A program made the translations under genes and the position numbers. Of a stretch of DNA of 28,323 nucleotides, positions 25,497 through 28,323 are shown one piece after another. Under the pieces are notes generated by a model. That model had not been told where the DNA came from. It did no database searches and saw nothing but the letters and a program-made list of their open reading frames with translations. This stretch comes from a virus, in the IMG/VR virus record IMGVR_UViG_3300009164_000275, positions 1 through 28,323 of that record; one strand, written 5' to 3'. Positions within the stretch are counted from its first letter, which is position 1, and each line of letters starts with the position of its first letter.

Positions 25497-26354
25497 ATGA
25501 CAATAACCAAACGCACCCCTTACCTCACAAACAAAGAACTACTTAGAGAGATACACAAGAGCAAGAACAGCTATTGCAGCTATCTAACGCCAGAAGATCA
25601 CTCATATGACATCATATTGCCCAGCTTGACCAAGATCAATCAGAAGACGACCGCAGAAGCTAAACGTGCTCGTGCTGATAGGATGGCAAAACAAGCGTGG
25701 GAGACAAGCCAACTCGCAGGCATCAAGACGAAATTAGACGATCATGCCGTCGACTGGAAGAAGATTACCAAGCAAGATGTGATATTCCGAGTGATCTGTT
25801 GGGATCACATACCACTAGCACCTGGACGCAAGAAGACGCCCAAGAGCACCCCCGATCATCATACTAAAGTGAACTTCCCTCCCTTCCAGCATTTCCGATT
25901 TGACGAGAATGACGAACTGATCTGCGTAGGCAAGAGCCATTGGGAAGGCGGTCTGCAGAACGGTCACTTCAACAAGGATCACGGAAAGATGACCAACAAC
26001 CTGGCCCGCATGTTCATGAAACTGTGCGAACGATATGGTAGCAAAGGCAACTGGCGAGGTTATACCTACAACGACGAGATGCGTAGCCAAGCACTGCTAC
26101 AGCTAAGCCAAGTAGGTCTACAGTTTGACGAGAGCAAATCCAACAATCCTTTCGCGTACTACACTGCAACTATCACCAATAGCTTTACTAGGGTATTGAA
26201 CGTCGAGAAACGCAATCAACATCTCAGAGACGATATTCTAGAGATGAACAATCTCAATCCTTCCTATACTCGACAGACTGAGAACGCTATCAAGGCAGCA
26301 GAATCTGTGCCGACCATCGTTCCCGATAACGAGCCAGGGTTTGTCAAGTCTTAA
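25497..26354 (+). CDS. 55: Late-transcription sigma factor gp55-like
   Basis: 285 residues; T4 gp55 has 185. T4 gp55 is the sigma factor that binds host RNA polymerase and recognises TATAAATA late promoters. The N-terminus (YLTNKELLREIHKSK, about residues 9-23) matches the NKELLQAI start region of T4 gp55. Residues about 186-245 match its sigma region 2 core: NWRGYTYNDEMRSQALLQL, then FDESKSNNPFAYYTATITNSF and VLNVEKRNQ; T4 has SGYTQSWKQEM and [22 protein letters not shown]. Between them lies an inserted segment of roughly 100 residues, basic at first (PLAPGRKKTPKS) and then carrying HHTKVNFPPFQHFRF and GKSHWEGG, which I recall from marine T4-like phages. The T4 C-terminal sliding-clamp motif (LDFLYE) is not evident; the end reads DNEPGFVKS. 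It is divergent from the tail operon and its stop is 1 base before the first radical SAM start. Confidence 0.88.
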   Translation: MTITKRTPYLTNKELLREIHKSKNSYCSYLTPEDHSYDIILPSLTKINQKTTAEAKRARADRMAKQAWETSQLAGIKTKLDDHAVDWKKITKQDVIFRVICWDHIPLAPGRKKTPKSTPDHHTKVNFPPFQHFRFDENDELICVGKSHWEGGLQNGHFNKDHGKMTNNLARMFMKLCERYGSKGNWRGYTYNDEMRSQALLQLSQVGLQFDESKSNNPFAYYTATITNSFTRVLNVEKRNQHLRDDILEMNNLNPSYTRQTENAIKAAESVPTIVPDNEPGFVKS

Positions 26355-26355
26355 C

Positions 26356-27357
26356 ATGCGACCAGAGCATCTAGAATTCGATCTGACTTCTAGATGCAAC
26401 GCTGCTTGTCCGCATTGTCCTAGATCTAATCCCATCTTTGCTCCTCATCTAGATACGGATGAGGAGATAACCTTGTCTGATATACAATCCTGGTTTCCCA
26501 AGGAAGTGTTGACAGATCTCAAGAAGGTCACGTTCGAAGGAACATTCAGCGACCCACTAATGTCAAATCATCTAATAGGAATCGTGCAGCATTTCTTAGA
26601 TTCATCATCAGCTAACATCAGGATCTACACTAATGCTAGTCTGAGATCAGAATCTTGGTGGCAGAGACTGGGATCTCTGTCCGACAGGATCACCGTGATC
26701 TTTGCGATAGACGGCTTGTCTGATACGCACAGCATATATCGAGTCAATACTAGCTTTAACAAGATCATATCCAATGCTAAGAGTTATATCGCTGCAGGAG
26801 GAAATGCTGCATGGAAATTCCTAGCATTCCTGCATAACGATCATCAGGTTGATCAAGCAAGAGAGATGTCTGAAGAATTGGGTTTCAAAGAATTCATATT
26901 AGAACCAGGTGCAAGATTCCAGTCTGGTGATGATTATGTAATCAACAAGAAAGGACAAACCATACAACAGACTGCGTTGCCATTGTTTTCCAAACCCATC
27001 GCAACGTCTGATCAAGCGAGTTGCAAGAGCAAGAACACAAGCTGGATCGTGATACATTGGAACGGAGATGTGCTGCCTTGTTGTTATGTTCCCTGGCAGA
27101 GCGGACTGTTCGATAACATCAAAACTGTGCAACCTCTGAGAAAATCTGCTACCGGAGATGTGGATTCTAGCTACGCACTAAGCAAGGTTGGACACGCTGA
27201 TAGGTTGTTCTGGCGCAAGATCACTAAAGGAAATTCTAACCTAAGACGGAATTCATTAGAAAATATATTAGGATTGATAGAAGATTTCTATGCGGCACTG
27301 AACGTGAGATACACACCTGCTTGTTGCAAATCTAAATGTCCTAAGAGCACGCAATGA
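26356..27357 (+). CDS. Radical SAM protein with twitch/SPASM-like C-terminus (copy A)
   Basis: 333 residues from the ATG at 26356, 1 base after the gp55 stop; a TTG 15 bases earlier would overlap gp55 and has no support. Cys14, Cys18 and Cys21 (CNAACPHC) form the CX3CX2C motif that binds the [4Fe-4S] cluster and S-adenosylmethionine. The usual GGEP strand is replaced by FEGTFSDPLM. A central core (FAIDGLSDTHSIYRVNT, YIAAGGNAAWKFLAFLHN, near residues 116-158) fits the partial TIM barrel. Cys223 to Cys242 reads CX13GX4C, the twitch/SPASM signature for an auxiliary [4Fe-4S] cluster, and Cys324/Cys328 near the end form CX3C. Such architecture is typical of enzymes that modify peptides and some other large substrates. 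The substrate here is unknown. It overlaps its paralogue by the 4-base ATGA. Enzyme class is firm; peptide modification is inference. Confidence 0.88.
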   Translation: MRPEHLEFDLTSRCNAACPHCPRSNPIFAPHLDTDEEITLSDIQSWFPKEVLTDLKKVTFEGTFSDPLMSNHLIGIVQHFLDSSSANIRIYTNASLRSESWWQRLGSLSDRITVIFAIDGLSDTHSIYRVNTSFNKIISNAKSYIAAGGNAAWKFLAFLHNDHQVDQAREMSEELGFKEFILEPGARFQSGDDYVINKKGQTIQQTALPLFSKPIATSDQASCKSKNTSWIVIHWNGDVLPCCYVPWQSGLFDNIKTVQPLRKSATGDVDSSYALSKVGHADRLFWRKITKGNSNLRRNSLENILGLIEDFYAALNVRYTPACCKSKCPKSTQ

Positions 27358-28316
27358 AGATCGAAGACATACGGCATATTGAATTTGAACTTAGCAGCAG
27401 GTGCAATGCAGCATGCCCGCAATGTCCTAGGCAGTCTGCTGAATTCCAAGCTGCATTAGATACCAAAGAAGAAATCACACTGAAGAACGTGAAGGATTGG
27501 TTGCCACAGACTGTGCTAGACAAGTTAGAAAAGATATCCTTCAAAGGCACTTTTAGTGAACCTGCCATAGCTAAGGATTGTCTAGATATAGTCCAACATC
27601 TAGCAGATAATAGCAATGCAAAGATAATGTTCCATACAAATGGTAGTCTCAGAGATAAGGATTTCTGGCAGAAACTAGCAGTTGCTATTGATCATAGAGG
27701 TAGATGTGTTTTTGCCATAGATGGATTAGAAGATACTCATGCAATCTATAGAATCAATACAAACTATCATAAGATAATAAACAATGCAGCAACTTATATT
27801 GCTGCAGGCGGAGCGGCAACTTGGCAGTTCATAGCTTTTCAACACAATCAACATCAGATAGATCAAGCAAAAGACCTTTCCAAGTCCATGGGATTCATGA
27901 ATTTCCGACTCATGGGCAGTAACAGATTCGATACAGAATTTGATCTAGTGGATACAAACAAAGGAAACAGGATAACCAAGAGTGACTTGATATCATCTCC
28001 TACCTTAGAAGATTATAATGATCGAATAAAATCAACTCGCTGCGTAGATTGTATCAGTGAGAAGACCGGTTGGATCATGATAGATTGGTCAGGTGACGTT
28101 TTTCCCTGTTGCTACAGTCAAGTATGGAAGAGTAACATGCACACACACAGCTTAGATAGCCAATATTGGTACAAACGTATACTTCGAGATCCATTAGGAA
28201 ATAATCTACATCATCGATCTCTACAGCAGATATCAGAGAAGCTGTCTGAGTTATATACTCAGCTAAATGGATCGATGATCCCAAAGATATGTGCTAAACA
28301 CTGTTCTATAATTTGA
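27354..28316 (+). CDS. Radical SAM protein with twitch/SPASM-like C-terminus (copy B)
   Basis: 320 residues; complete, ending 7 bases before the window edge. Its ATG overlaps the stop of copy A (ATGA), so the two are translationally coupled. Cys17, Cys21 and Cys24 (CNAACPQC) give the CX3CX2C cluster motif, FKGTFSEPAI stands where GGEP is expected, and FAIDGLEDTHAIYRINT with YIAAGGAATWQFIAFQHN repeats the core of copy A almost residue for residue. Cys233 to Cys252 is again CX13GX4C, preceded by an extra Cys230 (CVDC), and the tail ends CAKHCSII with Cys313 and Cys317 as CX3C. The gene looks richer in A+T than copy A and gp55, hinting at separate drift or a different origin of this copy. The pair arose by duplication; whether they act on one substrate or two, or as a heterodimer, cannot be read from the sequence. 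Confidence 0.88.
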   Translation: MKIEDIRHIEFELSSRCNAACPQCPRQSAEFQAALDTKEEITLKNVKDWLPQTVLDKLEKISFKGTFSEPAIAKDCLDIVQHLADNSNAKIMFHTNGSLRDKDFWQKLAVAIDHRGRCVFAIDGLEDTHAIYRINTNYHKIINNAATYIAAGGAATWQFIAFQHNQHQIDQAKDLSKSMGFMNFRLMGSNRFDTEFDLVDTNKGNRITKSDLISSPTLEDYNDRIKSTRCVDCISEKTGWIMIDWSGDVFPCCYSQVWKSNMHTHSLDSQYWYKRILRDPLGNNLHHRSLQQISEKLSELYTQLNGSMIPKICAKHCSII

Positions 28317-28323
28317 TTTTTAA

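Noticed and set aside
25497-26354. Host-type sigma70 factor
   Set aside because: Only a region-2-like core is seen, with no region 4; the NKELL and GYT...NPFAY motifs and the T4-like neighbours fit gp55.
26341-26355. TTG start for radical SAM A at 26341
   Set aside because: It overlaps the gp55 end in another frame; the ATG at 26356, 1 base after the stop, fits the tight coupling seen elsewhere.
1-28323. tRNA genes, insertion sequences, integrase or attachment sites
   Set aside because: No cloverleaf-like T-loop with CCA end, transposase motif or inverted terminal repeats were noticed, and there is almost no non-coding space to hold them.

Overview
The window is the tail-baseplate region of a T4-like (myovirus-type) bacteriophage, almost certainly from a marine or environmental lineage. 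The call rests on gene content and order: homologues of T4 gp48, gp53, a hub protein in the gp27 position, gp5, gp25 and gp6 run in one direction, and a T4 gp55-type late sigma factor is divergent from them. No bacterial housekeeping gene, tRNA, insertion sequence, integrase or CRISPR array was seen. The host cannot be named from this sequence. Coding is near continuous; the longest gap between genes is 45 bases.

Minus-strand block (read right to left, 25451 to 1): gp48-like tube/baseplate protein (388 codons from a TTG, 380 from the preferred ATG), gp53 (101 aa), gp27-position hub protein (814 aa), gp5-like spike with a peptidase-like domain (971 aa), gp25 (127 aa), gp6 (1143 aa), a giant 4530-aa structural protein in the gp7 position, a conserved 230-aa tail protein, and the start of a fibre-like protein cut by the left edge. 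Junctions within the block are tight (1-base overlap to 46 bases). The sequence ATAAATA, the core of the T4 late promoter octamer TATAAATA, was found by eye four times on this strand. Each time it lies 5 to 26 bases before a start codon, so several internal late promoters probably drive the block.

Plus-strand block (25497 to 28316): the gp55-type sigma factor, then two paralogous radical SAM proteins, packed with a 1-base gap and a 4-base ATGA overlap. Both radical SAM proteins have the CX3CX2C cluster motif near the N-terminus, a CX13GX4C twitch/SPASM-like motif near the C-terminus, and a final CX3C.

How it works together: gp55 should direct the phage-recruited RNA polymerase to the ATAAATA-type promoters, including one lying 30 bases from the gp55 start codon, and so switch on the tail genes. 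The tail genes build the baseplate: tube end and cap (gp48), wedge (gp53, gp25, gp6, giant protein), central hub and spike (gp27-like, gp5-like), and fibre-type proteins. The radical SAM pair is the least explained part. It is tied by translation to the late sigma factor, which suggests it modifies a macromolecule during infection, but the substrate is unknown. The other unusual parts are the 13.6-kb structural gene, with an apparent FG-GAP beta-propeller and several carbohydrate-binding-like modules, and the gp5-like spike, whose enzyme domain lies after the needle rather than before it.
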